A stretch of 64,000 nt of DNA from contig RQOL01000767.1 of assembly GCA_013076295.1 (NCBI GenBank), positions 23,528-87,527 on the forward strand, in the 5' to 3' direction. Positions 46,908-57,703 of the stretch are shown one piece after another; the stretch's first letter is position 1; each line of letters begins with the position of its first letter. The translations under genes were made by a program, and so were the position numbers. The notes beneath the pieces are model-generated. The model did no database searches. It was given only the letters and a program-made list of their open reading frames with translations, and was not told the origin of the DNA. Source of the DNA: Sanderia malayensis. Taxonomy: Eukaryota; Cnidaria; Scyphozoa; Semaeostomeae; Pelagiidae.

Positions 46908-49900
46908 ATGGTGGAAAGATGGGCACACGTTGCCCTATTTGAATTCAACAGAATTCAAGTTGGAATATTGCTGATTAGCTTTTTGCTGTGTTTTTATGAT
47001 TGTAAGCAAACCAAAGATAAATTATATACGAATGGCTGGGCCATCAAACTATCACAACAACATGGATATGAAAAGGCACTAGAAATAGCTAAAAGGAATG
47101 GTTTTGCTAAAGTCGAAAAGGTACGGTGCGAATTATTCAAGCTAAACAGTATACCTTTAAAGATGAAATTATCACAAAATAGGCATTTCTTTTCAGTCAG
47201 TGTTTTCAGTATTCCTGGCTTAGCTGTTATCTATAAGCCAAAACAAAGCAAATTAATTGCCTTAGGAGAAATTCATTGCTTTCTCAAGAATGAATTTATT
47301 GGATCAAAAGTCAACTGGAATAATACGACCCAATAAATAAAAAATGAGCGCTAATCAATAAGAAAAATAAACTGCATTTCGATGTTATTATTATGGGACT
47401 GTAACACAGAAGGATTTATGAAAATATAAATATATGGTTAGAGGAAAAGTATCGCACTGGTCAATCATTACCACCGTTTAACCATTTAATCATTTGGTCT
47501 TGTGTTTTTACTTAACAGTCAATCAAAAAGGATGCAAGCGGTATTCACGAGATGCCAGTTGATTATAATAAGGAATTTTCAAGAATTTTATACACGGATA
47601 TTCTTTAAATCTTAAGATGTATTTGCCTTAACAATCTTATTGGGAACTAAAATCTTAAAATTATAGAATACGAGTTTATTTTCGGCTGTCCCTCCCACCT
47701 ACAGGCTAGCCAGGTTATGGCTAGTTCAACCAACCATGCAATCAGATTATATGATATACTTGCAAGGAAAACAATAGAATGATGTTAATAAAATGCAATA
47801 GCAATTTGTATCTTCCTGAGATAATTAGCTATGCTTCCATGTTGACAACAATTAAATTTTCAACAATATTCATTGCGATGGGGCTTTTTATTAACAGAAT
47901 GCACAAACATAAATCTGGTAGCCAGGAGATGAAAAATATCTCGGAAATATTATTTATCTTGATGTAAATTAATTAAAGCATTGTGTTTAGAATCCAGCAT
48001 TGAGAATATTAATAAAATGACAATGCAATCGTGTTTTGTAGATTGGAAATATAGATGGATATTATTATCTTGAACATCTAACTCACCCGAAAAGATCACG
48101 AAGAAGTGCCGGGGATACAACAGAATCACTACAAAATGAAAAACATGTGTGTTATATAATGATATATTTATATATATATATATTATAAATATGGTGATAA
48201 GAATAACGCACAAAGAACACTACATTGGTTGTTAGCTACTCAGAATTTCACGCTTTTGCGATCATAGGACAGAATGGAGTGGTCTTTTTACAATATTCTT
48301 TTCATTAGAAACCTGCTCTGCCTGCCTTGAGATACAGAACGCTATCTTTACTACATTCTCATATATAGCTAGTATATAATAACAAATTAATTACATAACG
48401 TTGTAGCATCTCAATATTTTTACAAATGTGGTGTTTTGTTTATTAGATAATTTGGGCTGAACAACAACATGAAAAGATAAGAGAAAAGCGTGGATATCAT
48501 CATGAGAAAGTAGTTGCAAGGGGAATAAGACCAAGATTTGCAGACCCACTTTGGGATGAACAATGGTATCTGGTTAGTATCTTGCAACATTGTTGTAATT
48601 CATGCAACATTGTTCCAACTTATGCAACACTCTTGTAATTTATGCAACACTCTTGTAATTCATGCAACATTCCGATTGCAATTGCAATGTAAATGCTATG
48701 TATATATTCATAAACAGGACGATAAAAGAAATTCATTGGATTTGGATATTAATGTTATTCCAATTTGGAATCAAGGCGTAACAGGCAAAGGAGTAGTTGT
48801 CACTATTTTAGATGATGGTAAAACATATTTCTCCGTTCTTATATCAATCATGTTGTCCAATTTGCCAGCAAATGATTTTTTACTGAAATTAATTATTTTT
48901 GTAATATTTCACAGGCATTGAACATAACCATACCGATATAGCAAAAAATTATGTAAGTAAAACAGCAACTATGCCAATGAAAATATGTTATTTTGCAATT
49001 GATAATTTCATCCAAGCATCATTATCGTGTTATTTTAAATAGTTTTTCTATTTTTACGAATAGGATCCAGCAGCAAGTTGGGATGTTAATGATAATGACC
49101 CGGATCCATTTCCAAGATATGACATAACAAATGAAAACAAGTAAACAACTCAAATAAACTTTAACCGTTAAAAATCTTTTAAAGGCTTTTTTCGCTCAGA
49201 AACACTTGTCAGATTTGCTAATGATTAGCAACTTGAATGGTTGCTGACCACTGCGATTTCTCAATAATAGGCATGGAACCCGCTGTGCGGGAGAGGTTGC
49301 TGCGGAGGCGAATAACAGTAAATGTGGCGTTGGAGTAGCATATAATGCAAGAATTGGTGGAGTACGCATGCTCGATGGAAGAGTAACAGATCGTGTAGAA
49401 GCTGAATCACTGAGTTTAAATCCGCAATACATTGATATTTACAGTGCTAGTTGGGGTCCAAGTGATGATGGTACGACAGTTGAGGGTCCTGGGACATTGG
49501 CCGCCGCGGCATTTGCAAATGGAATAACTAAGGTATCATTCAATTCAATGCAACCAAGGTCAGACTAACAATTGACAATTCCATGCGATTTAACCTATTT
49601 GCTATTATTAAAACAGGGTAGAGGTGGACTGGGTTCGATATACGTTTGGGCATCAGGAAATGGTGGTCGTCATGACGACAGTTGTAATTGTGATGGTTAT
49701 ACTGCAAGTATTTACACATTGTCAATAAGTTCTAGTTCAGATCATGGTGAGAGTCCTTGGTATAGTGAAGCATGTTCTTCAACATTAGCAACAACATTAA
49801 GCAGTGGAGCGCACGGCGAAAAACGTATTGTGAGTCATGTTATTGGGTACTTCACACCTTAACCTATTCACAAACCATAGAATGGTAATACCTTACACAA

Positions 49901-51550
49901 ATGTGTTTACCAATTCAGGTCACAACTGATTTGCATGATCTGTGCACCGAAAGGCATACTGGGACATCCGCATCTGCTCCATTGGCAGCTGGAATAATTG
50001 CACTGGCTTTAGAAAGAAGTAAGTAGCTACTAACACGTTATAAGCAACAGCTTAAGGCTTGCGAAATAACTTGCCTGTTCAACAAAGATAACTTATTAAT
50101 TGCCTATGATTGCAGCCCAAAATTAACTTGGAGAGATGTGCAACATTTAGTGGTGCACACAGCAAACTGGCAAGCATTGAAACATGATTCAGATTGGAGG
50201 ATGAATGGAATTGGTCTTCATGTGAATGAAAAATTCGGATTTGGGTTATTAGATGCTGAAAGAATTGTAAACAAAGCGGGTTCAAATGATTGGAAAACTG
50301 TGCCGGAAAGCAGAGAATGCAAAGGGAAAATACACACGGATGCCAAGTAAGACAACATTGTATAAATAATACTACCTCCCACCCTTGCTATACTGACCTT
50401 TCTATTATGTGTGCTATAAATGATCTATAATTGAAATTACAGATTATTAAGATGGAATCAACCATTGACAGTGGAAGTGGCAACAGATGGGTGCGCAGGT
50501 ACAAAGAATGAAATTCGCTACTTAGAACATGTACAAATAATATTAACAATTGAATACACAAGAAGAGGTGATTTGACAATTTTTTTGACAACACCAATGG
50601 GAACAAAATCAAATTTATTACCAACAAGATCAGAAGATTCGTCAGATGAAGGATTCAAATCATGGCCGTTCATGACTACGCATGCGTGGGGTGAAGACCC
50701 CAGAGGCAAATGGACACTTGAAATACGAGACGCGGGAGATGCGCGTGCAAACACGGGAGTTCTGCGTGAATGGCAGCTAGTATTATTCGGTACAAAGGAA
50801 AAACCAGCACATCAAGCAGTGACTCATCCTAATATTCCACTTCACAAAAAAGCAATTGCTGATGACACAAAATCAATCCAAGGCAATGAACATTCATCGG
50901 TGACAATTACCAAAGTGACGTATACATTTGGATCCAGGCCTCAGCAACTACAACAACTGCCACAACAACAACAACAACCGGGTAATAATGTTGCCCCTTC
51001 ATTGCCAGATCTGCCAACTATATCTCCAATTAACAATGGATATTTTCAGAAAAAAACACAAGAACAATCCAGTAATGCACATGTGATTGATAATCTATTA
51101 GCCTCGACTGAGAATCACTTGCCTCGCTATCAAGATCAAGGATACAGGACTGCAATTCAAGGGGGGTTTGGTAATTTAGGTGTAACAGCCCCACAGAGAA
51201 TTAGGTCAAGCAATTACAACAACAATAACAACAACATATTTACTTACATGCAAGCTCGCAGCAGTGTGCCAATGCCTTATCAAAACTTTAACCAACGACG
51301 ATACCAACCTGCAAATTTGGCAAATTATTATTTTCGACAAAGAATGAACAACAACAACAATAATAATAACAATAATAATAATTACAATAATAAGATGTAC
51401 AAGTGGAGAACAGGATTAAATGAGCCTAGATATGCATTGCGGAACTCAGCTAACTTTTGGAATTTCTTTGGAAGAGCATTGAACAAAAGAAATTCAGCTC
51501 AAAATATAAGGAAATTATTAAAACAAAAGAAAATGATAAAATCGATATAA
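46908..51550 (+). CDS. PCSK1: PCSK1 (prohormone convertase 1/3), subtilisin-like proprotein convertase
   Basis: Eleven exons: 46908, 48042-48146, 48447-48572, 48718-48817, 48915-48952, 49064-49140, 49271-49532, 49617-49829, 49919-50022, 50115-50346 and 50443-51550. A hydrophobic signal segment is followed by a prodomain (YTNGWAIKL..) with an internal [10 protein letters not shown] site and the primary site IREKR, then the catalytic domain: Asp in ILDDG, His in [11 protein letters not shown], oxyanion Asn in WASGNGG, Ser in [13 protein letters not shown]. The P domain has LEHVQI and the RRGDL motif. [31 protein letters not shown] and GFKSWPFM fit PCSK1 better than furin or PCSK2; PCSK2 carries Asp instead of the oxyanion Asn. 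The enzyme cleaves prohormones at dibasic sites in dense-core granules. The tail has Gln- and Asn-runs, no Cys-rich region and no membrane anchor, as in PC1/3. The exon at 49919 most likely uses the donor at 50023. Upstream ATG at 46903 is out of frame. Confidence 0.9.
48582..48672. repeat. 20-bp tandem repeat in a PCSK1 intron
   Basis: About five diverged units of catgcaacattgttgtaatt lie in exact 20-base register directly after the donor at 48573. Units differ at a few positions (cactcttg for cattgttg). No coding role. Confidence 0.8.
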
Positions 51551-52063
51551 ACTTTAGTTGGGCACTCACATTTGATTTTTCGCAATTATTATGTTATTCC
51601 ATATTAGATATAGACAGATGATGGCATAATACTTCAAGTTGCACCTGACTGAATGTTCACTCTATTCCACGTATCAACTCAGCACTTGCAAAGCAAAGCA
51701 GATTCATGCTTTAATTAGCCTCATATATGGAATATTTGGCATGAATGTCTGCTCAGCTTTCTAATTTGCACATGTTCGATTGTAAATATTATTTAGCCAC
51801 GTGATGATGAAATGGAATGAAAACCAAGCATATGTTTCTCATTCATTTAAAGCATGGCTTCAGTATAATACACGCAAAATAACATTGATCATTTGGAAAT
51901 ATATCAACAATAAACAATGGTATTAATTAAATAATCTAAATAAACTTATATAAAATCAAACAATTGCATTGAACTGCTAAACGAATTTATTCAAAATTTT
52001 CAATAAAATAAAAACATAATGGTAGTCATACCTTCTACGGAATACTTTGCTTCAATATAACAT
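51551..52063. other. Convergent 3' UTRs of PCSK1 and IDH3A
   Basis: 512 bases between opposing stop codons. Plus-strand aataaa signals occur near 51909 and 51939. Minus-strand signals would lie between 52063 and about 51900, so the two 3' UTRs may overlap. Confidence 0.5.
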
Positions 52064-55058
52064 TTATTGGTCCAAATGCTTAATGATTTCATTCGTATAT
52101 TCAGAGCAATTTGACTTACCACCAAGGTCTCCAGTAACCACCTCAAATAATCAAATAAAAACGATATTAACATCACTAACAAATATCACTCAAATCTCTG
52201 AAATTCGAATCAATTTAAGAAATAAAATTTAAATCGTAACGGAAAAAGGTAAATTTTGTGAATTGAAAAAACCATTGGTTTAATTTTCTGAAATGTTTCG
52301 CACGGTCCATGTGAAAATGACCAATCGACAAATCGGGCCCCGGATGAGAATTGCCAGTTAGCCATCGTATGAAAATATAAAAGGTCATTATACATAATGT
52401 AGTATGAAATAATTACCTTTCCATCCCTGATTGTTTTAAAACATGCACTTTCTATTCTGTCAGCATAATCATGCAGCTGAAGATGCCTTAGCATCATTAC
52501 ACCACTTAACAACAATGCAGTTGGATTTGCTTTATCTTGTCCTGCGATATCTGGAGCAGTTCCATGCACCTGGTGAAATGAAATTTACAAATTTACGCAT
52601 ATTCAACACCTTACTATTATTACAAGAAGTAACGAACCGTTAAGAAAATGCGCGCATGTCGTAGCAGGAAACTTGTTTACGTTAACTTGACACGTTGAAA
52701 AAATAGGGTGCAGACCCCAAATGAAAATTACCCTTGTGCTATTTCTAGACTGGAGTAATCGGCCCCAACCCACGCATCCCACCCATAGCACTTTATCTCT
52801 CCACCTGTCATATTTTTTCCTCCCAAACTCAACCCATGCAAAATTCAACTTAGCATTTCAACCCATGTAATAATTTTGTTCATGACCTTTTCTTCTTCAT
52901 ATCTTCTTAAGAATTCAGCTAACACAGTACAAGACAGAGGCACAAAAGATGAAAAATGATTATTTCAAAAAGAAAATAAAAACATCGCGGCTGTTACGCA
53001 TCTCTCTGTATTGAAGATTTGGTCGAAACAAGTCGGTATTTGTCCTCATGAATCTCGGGTACTCTTGAACAGCGGTAGTAAAGCGGTATGAAAATAAACA
53101 TGCGCGGCCCCAAGTGCTTGCAATTAATAAGCGCGTTCCTCCGTTGCGCACAATGAACCAATGTCTACTTACTGCTTCAAAAACTGCGACACCATCACGA
53201 CCAATGTTTCCACTGGGAGTCAATCCCAGACCTCCAATCAATCCAGCACATAAATCACTAAATATAAACCATTAATACAATTAACTGGGATGGAATGATA
53301 ATGACAAAATCTCAATTTAAAAGTTAGATACAGTTTAATAGATTTCAGTCTACCTTAGAATATCTCCATATAAATTTGGCATGACAAGAACATCAAACTC
53401 AGTAGGGTCTTTCACCATCTATAAATTCAAACTTACTATTTAGATAAACTAGTATGATTTCAAGTTGTGACAAGTAAAGATCAAATAACGGTAAAAAATA
53501 AGCTTACATTTAAACATGTTGTATCCAGATACATTTCATTGTATTTTATATCTTTATTCTTCTCTGCAGCCTCTCTACAGCATGTCAAAAAGAGGCCATC
53601 AGATTGCCGCCTATAAAAAGTAGATGGAAATATAACTATTGCAAATCTCAGATATAAAGCAAAAAATTATGAGAAAAATAAGCTCACATAATATTTGCTT
53701 TGTGAACTGCTGTGACAATTTGTCTGCCATTATCTCTTGCAAAATTAAAAGCAAAATCTGCAATCCTCTGTGAAGCATCTCGAGTTATCAACTTTATACT
53801 TTGCACAACACCTTCAACTACCTAAAAGGAATCAAATTTAAATCATTAAACATTGTAGACTACTATATGCGTGCACCACATAATATCCATATATGTAAAC
53901 AAAGAAAAAAGATTCACAAACCAAGTGCTCAATTCCACTGTATTCACCTTCTGTGTTTTCTCTTATTGTAACTATGTCAACATCATCATAAGCAGTTTTA
54001 AAACCAGGTATGGATCGACACGGTCGCACATTTGCATATAAATTAAATGTTCTGCAATTAATGTAAATAAAAACTTCACTTAGCATCATCTGCAATAATA
54101 TCAGTGAAGATTTTAATGGTAATGGTTGCAAAATTTTAACCGACTGATATACCTTCTCAGTGTTAGATTGAGAGAAACATGTCCCTTGCCGATTGGTGTT
54201 GCCAATGGTCCTATCAAATTTAAGATAAAAATAATCATATCTACAGTTGAGTCATAATAGAGAAACAATATAGAAGTTAACAAGATATTGTAATAATAAC
54301 ATATTCTAGGAATGCAAAAAATACCTTTTAAGCCAACTTTGTTTGTATTAACGGAATCTATTGCAGCCTGTGGAATTTTTACTTTTCCATCAATTCCTTT
54401 CACTGGAGTTACATCCACTTCTTCCCAAACTAATGGAACCTTTATTTAAACCACAACATGTTCAGTTAACATGTTGCAACAAAGATGCATCCACCACACA
54501 ATGCAAAGCAATAACCGGTGCATCATATAAAATGATGCAAAATGATGCAAAACAAACCTCTGCAGCTTCAAATATCTTTTTTACAGATTCTGAAATTTCG
54601 GGCCCTATCCCATCTCCTGGTATCAAAGTGACCTTTGTTGGAGCCTGCAGAAATTAAAACATTAAAGTGGTTAAATTTCTATGGCATTCTTCCATAACCA
54701 AATAACAAAATGTGCTGCATGCTATCCTGTTAAAATTTATTTGCATATGCATAAGGGCTTACTTCTAGTATCATACCTTTAACACAATTTACAAAATTAA
54801 CATTCATATAAAAAGGGCACACAACAGGTTTATCATCAGAGAGAACGGCGTGAACAAATGAATGGCCTATAATAGCTGAATTGCGGCAAAGGCCATGACC
54901 TGTCGCCAGGGAGTTAAACATTTGGACTGAAGAATGTTATTTCAGGATAAAATTTATTAAATAAATTTAATATATCTGACCTGGGAAAACATTCTTGCAC
55001 AGCGTAACGCATTGCCAAGAAATGAAAAGCAATTTTTTTTCATTACAGTTGCAGCCAT
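52064..55058 (-). CDS. IDH3A: IDH3A, NAD-dependent isocitrate dehydrogenase alpha subunit, mitochondrial
   Basis: Eleven exons: 55058-54981, 54644-54558, 54441-54327, about 54211-54153, 54053-53924, 53820-53688, 53611-53509, 53420-53354, about 53258-53173, 52569-52417 and 52141-52064. Exon 1 encodes a basic, hydroxyl-rich mitochondrial presequence ([17 protein letters not shown]). Then come [62 protein letters not shown], the IDH signature [26 protein letters not shown] and the end NCSEYTNEI. Total length is close to the usual 366 residues. The subunit is catalytic in the TCA-cycle IDH3 complex, oxidising isocitrate to 2-oxoglutarate in the matrix. The Arg residues that bind isocitrate and the Asp residues that bind the metal appear intact. 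The start codon lies 10 bases from the end of a transposon, so the natural 5' region has been disrupted or replaced. Confidence 0.93.
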
Positions 55059-55068
55059 GTTTCTTGCA

Positions 55069-55744
55069 ATAGACCCCTTTCACGATGTTTTCACACCTTG
55101 AATCTCTGCACGAAATCGAGGTTATAGATGTAGTGGCGCATTTTTCAAACATCTTTTACAGCGTTTCAAGGCAATAATCGTGCTTTTTCCTCTACTGATA
55201 AATTGCTGTAAAATTCACAGAAAGTATTAATATGAGTAACGAAAACGCACCTGATATGACTACAGATATACTGCAGAGGAAGATGCAATTTTTGGGGCGT
55301 CAATGTGCAACTTTTGGCTGTCAGAGCTATTTTTATTGAGATGGATATCAAATGGGCCTAAATTATTTTACATTTCCGAAATCAAATTTTGAGAAGCTTC
55401 GTTGGTGCGATTTGATAAAAGGAACAGACGGCAGGGACGGTTTTAAGGTGACGAACTCGACTGTCTTGTGTGAAAAGCTTTTTGCATCGGCTGATATCAA
55501 GCGAAACCCAACTAAGTGGCGTCTTGTTTCCTGTGCAGTGCCTTCGTTATAAACCTTCATGAAACGAAAACTGTCTTTTCTCCAACAACACAACCCGCAA
55601 GTGCTCATCACGGAATTCTTCTGAAATTGTAGATACTTGCAAATCCAAGTATTCTTTCGCAAGATAAAGCGTCCGATCACTCACCTACAAAAGTTTATTC
55701 TAGTTCTGATGAGACTCAAAGTGAGTTTATGTATTGATGATCTG
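55069..55744 (+). repeat. Left arm of the transposon inverted repeat
   Basis: Reverse complement of 56417-57091 with only scattered mismatches (roughly 97% by eye). It starts at the terminal atagacccc and ends at tttatgtattgatgatct. Confidence 0.85.
55232..55552 (+). pseudogene. THAP-domain fragment, left arm, broken
   Basis: From the ATG at 55232 the frame gives MSNENAPDM, then a C-A-T-F-G-C zinc-ligand pair, a tga stop, and after it the rest of the domain in frame (YFTFPKSNFEKLRWCDLIK, ending RNPTKWRLVSCAVPSL before a taa). The FP and W positions and cysteines fit the C2CH THAP DNA-binding domain found in P-element-like and ISL2EU transposases. The internal stop shows that it is no longer a working gene. 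Confidence 0.7.
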
Positions 55745-56107
55745 GCTGATCAATTTGGCATTTCTTCAAGTCATGTTTCAAAGATCTATACAACTTAGAT
55801 TTGTTTTCTTTATAATGAGCTCCCACTTCTTTTCAAACTACCTTCTCAAGAAATTATTCCACAAAACATGCCTGAACAGTTCAAAGAATTGCCAACAACA
55901 AGGTTAATAATTGATTGTGCCAAAGTATATGCAGAGGTCCCATCATCTATGAAATCACAATCCCAAACGTGGTCAGAATATAAGCACCACAATACCTGGA
56001 AAGTTCTCATTGGCATATCAAGAGAAGAATACTTGAATTTGCAAGTATCAGAAATTCCAGACGACTTTTTGGCATGCCAACATTGCATCTGTTCCACTTT
56101 GCATTAG
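55745..56107 (+). pseudogene. DDE_Tnp_4-type transposase remnant, centre of the palindrome
   Basis: A helix-turn-helix-like start runs across the left-arm boundary (LADQFGISSSHVSKIY, then a stop). From 55868 an open frame reads MPEQFKELPTTRLIIDCAKV, then VPSSMKSQSQTWSEYKHHNT and WKVLIGIS, which is the first catalytic block of DDE_Tnp_4 transposases with its Asp in IIDC. It ends at 56105-56107. The second and third acidic residues are not visible, so the protein is truncated. Confidence 0.7.
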
Positions 56108-56416
56108 AAATATTCAAATGTTGCCATCAATGAAGAGAAATTGGGAAAGCCAGTATAAAACTTTGTTGCAAAGCTATCAGACTTCAATTTATCAATGGAA
56201 AAAAGAGACAATTTTAACTTTGTTAACTGCAATTCCAGCTTTTCCACTTGACTTTCTGCTTGGACAATTTTGGCAGTCAAATCTCCCAGTTAACAATTGG
56301 AGATTTTCACTCTTCGTAAAAGATTGCATTATTTCACTTTCTACGTTTTCAGAATCAACAGGAACATGTGTATGTAGAATTGACAAAAGAGAAATCTGTT
56401 TAGTGTTTTGTTGATA
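56108..56416 (+). other. Unassigned open stretch in the centre of the transposon
   Basis: An open frame of 98 codons (56118-56414) of unknown similarity. It may be a diverged part of the transposase gene or unrelated filler caught between the arms. No domain recognised. Confidence 0.3.
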
Positions 56417-57091
56417 GATCATCAATACATAAACTCACTTTGAGTTTCATCAGACTAGAATAAACTCTTGTAGGTGAGTGATCGGACGCTTTTCTTGCGA
56501 AAGAATACTTGGATTTGCAAGTATCAACAATTTCAGAAGAATTTCGTGATGAGCACTTGCGGGTTGTGCTGTGTTGGAGAAAAGACAGTTTTTCGTTTCA
56601 TGAAGGTTTATAACGAAGGCACTGCACAGGAAACAAGACGCCACTTAGTTGGGTTTCGCTTGATATCAGCCGATGCAAAAAGCTTTTCACACAAGACAGT
56701 CAAGTTCGTCACCTTAAAACCGTCCCTGCCTTCTGTTCTTTTTATCAAATCGCACCAACGAAGCTTCTCAAAATTTGATTTCGGAAATGTAAAATAATTT
56801 AGGCCCATTTGATATCCATCTCAATAAAAATAGCTCTGACAGCCAAAAGTTGCACATTGACGCCCCAAAAATTGCATCTTCCTCTGCAGTATGTCTGTAG
56901 TCATATCATGTGCGTTTTCGTTACTCATATTAATACTTTCTGTGAATTTTACAGCAATTTATCAGTAGAGGAAAAAGCACGATTATTGCCTTGAAACGCT
57001 GTAAAAGATGTTTGAAAAATGCGCCACTACATCTATAACCTCGATTTCGTGCAGAGATTCAAGGTGTGAAAACATCGTGAAAGGGGTCTAT
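56417..57091 (-). repeat. Right arm of the transposon inverted repeat
   Basis: Starts agatcatcaatacataaa and ends cgtgaaaggggtctat, mirroring the left arm. The right copy has a few amino-acid changes in the THAP fragment, for example KRTEGRD for KGTDGRD. Confidence 0.85.
56608..56930 (-). pseudogene. THAP-domain fragment, right arm, broken
   Basis: Minus-strand copy of the left-arm fragment, with the same internal tga and the same downstream stop. That both copies share the lesions means the inverted duplication happened after the gene had decayed, or that the copies have been homogenised. Confidence 0.7.
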
Positions 57092-57703
57092 ACAGTGGTA
57101 AAGTGGATGGACAAATCAGAGCAACTTCATGTAATGTCGTCTCTATTGTTACAAGATGCAACGGTTGCAGCAAAAGAGGTTTGTGGTTCGATCCCGTGAA
57201 AAGGCAATTCACTTGCCAGTTCGTATCACAGACGATACAAAAAAATAATACAACTATATAGCAGATATTCTATTGCTTGCACTGGCGCAGCGGGTGAAGC
57301 TCAACCAGGACAAATGGGAAGAAATATCCATTTAAAGTAATTGCTTATCATCGTAATAACATTAAGTAAAGTCATTTATTAACAGTACTACAATTCATTC
57401 TTACTTAATGTTAAGATTGTTTTTAACTGAGCCTATGTTTATCAAATACAATAAAGATTTATATTTACTAATGTTAAAACAGTAATGAATAAAATGCAAT
57501 AAAGAAATCAAAAGTTGGAAAGGAATTGTTAAGAATTAATTAGTGTCAAAGAAGTCTTAAGAATTACTAATAAATCGCAACTCAACTACAACATTAATAT
57601 AATAATATTTCTGTTCTACTAGAATTTCGTCCTTTATCTTTCCAGTTTCACAAGATTCCAGAAGTCTCTTTGAAAGTATTCAAGTTTGAAATGTTGTAAG
57701 CAT
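57092..57703. other. Spacer between the transposon and the nAChR gene
   Basis: AT-rich sequence just downstream of the nAChR stop codon (which is on the minus strand), so it includes the nAChR 3' UTR. Minus-strand polyadenylation signals are plausible in the tttatt words near 57376-57460. No exon seen. Confidence 0.5.

Larger units (their letters stand above)
55069..57091. mobile_element. Palindromic THAP/DDE transposon (ISL2EU- or Harbinger-like), degenerate
   Basis: About 2 kb with two inverted arms of roughly 675 bases (55069-55744 and 56417-57091) around a 672-base centre. Ends read atagacccctttcacg and its reverse complement. The two bases at each end of the agaccccttt core are AT, which fits a 2-bp AT target duplication, a feature I recall for ISL2EU-type elements. 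Each arm encodes the same THAP-type zinc-finger fragment on opposite strands, and the centre encodes part of a DDE_Tnp_4 transposase. Both THAP copies share the same premature stop, and the transposase is cut short, so the element cannot encode a full protein. The classification rests on the protein fragments and is moderately sure. Confidence 0.75.

Noticed and set aside
49196..49432. Minus-strand 78-codon open frame
   Set aside because: Antisense shadow of the PCSK1 catalytic exon at 49271-49532.
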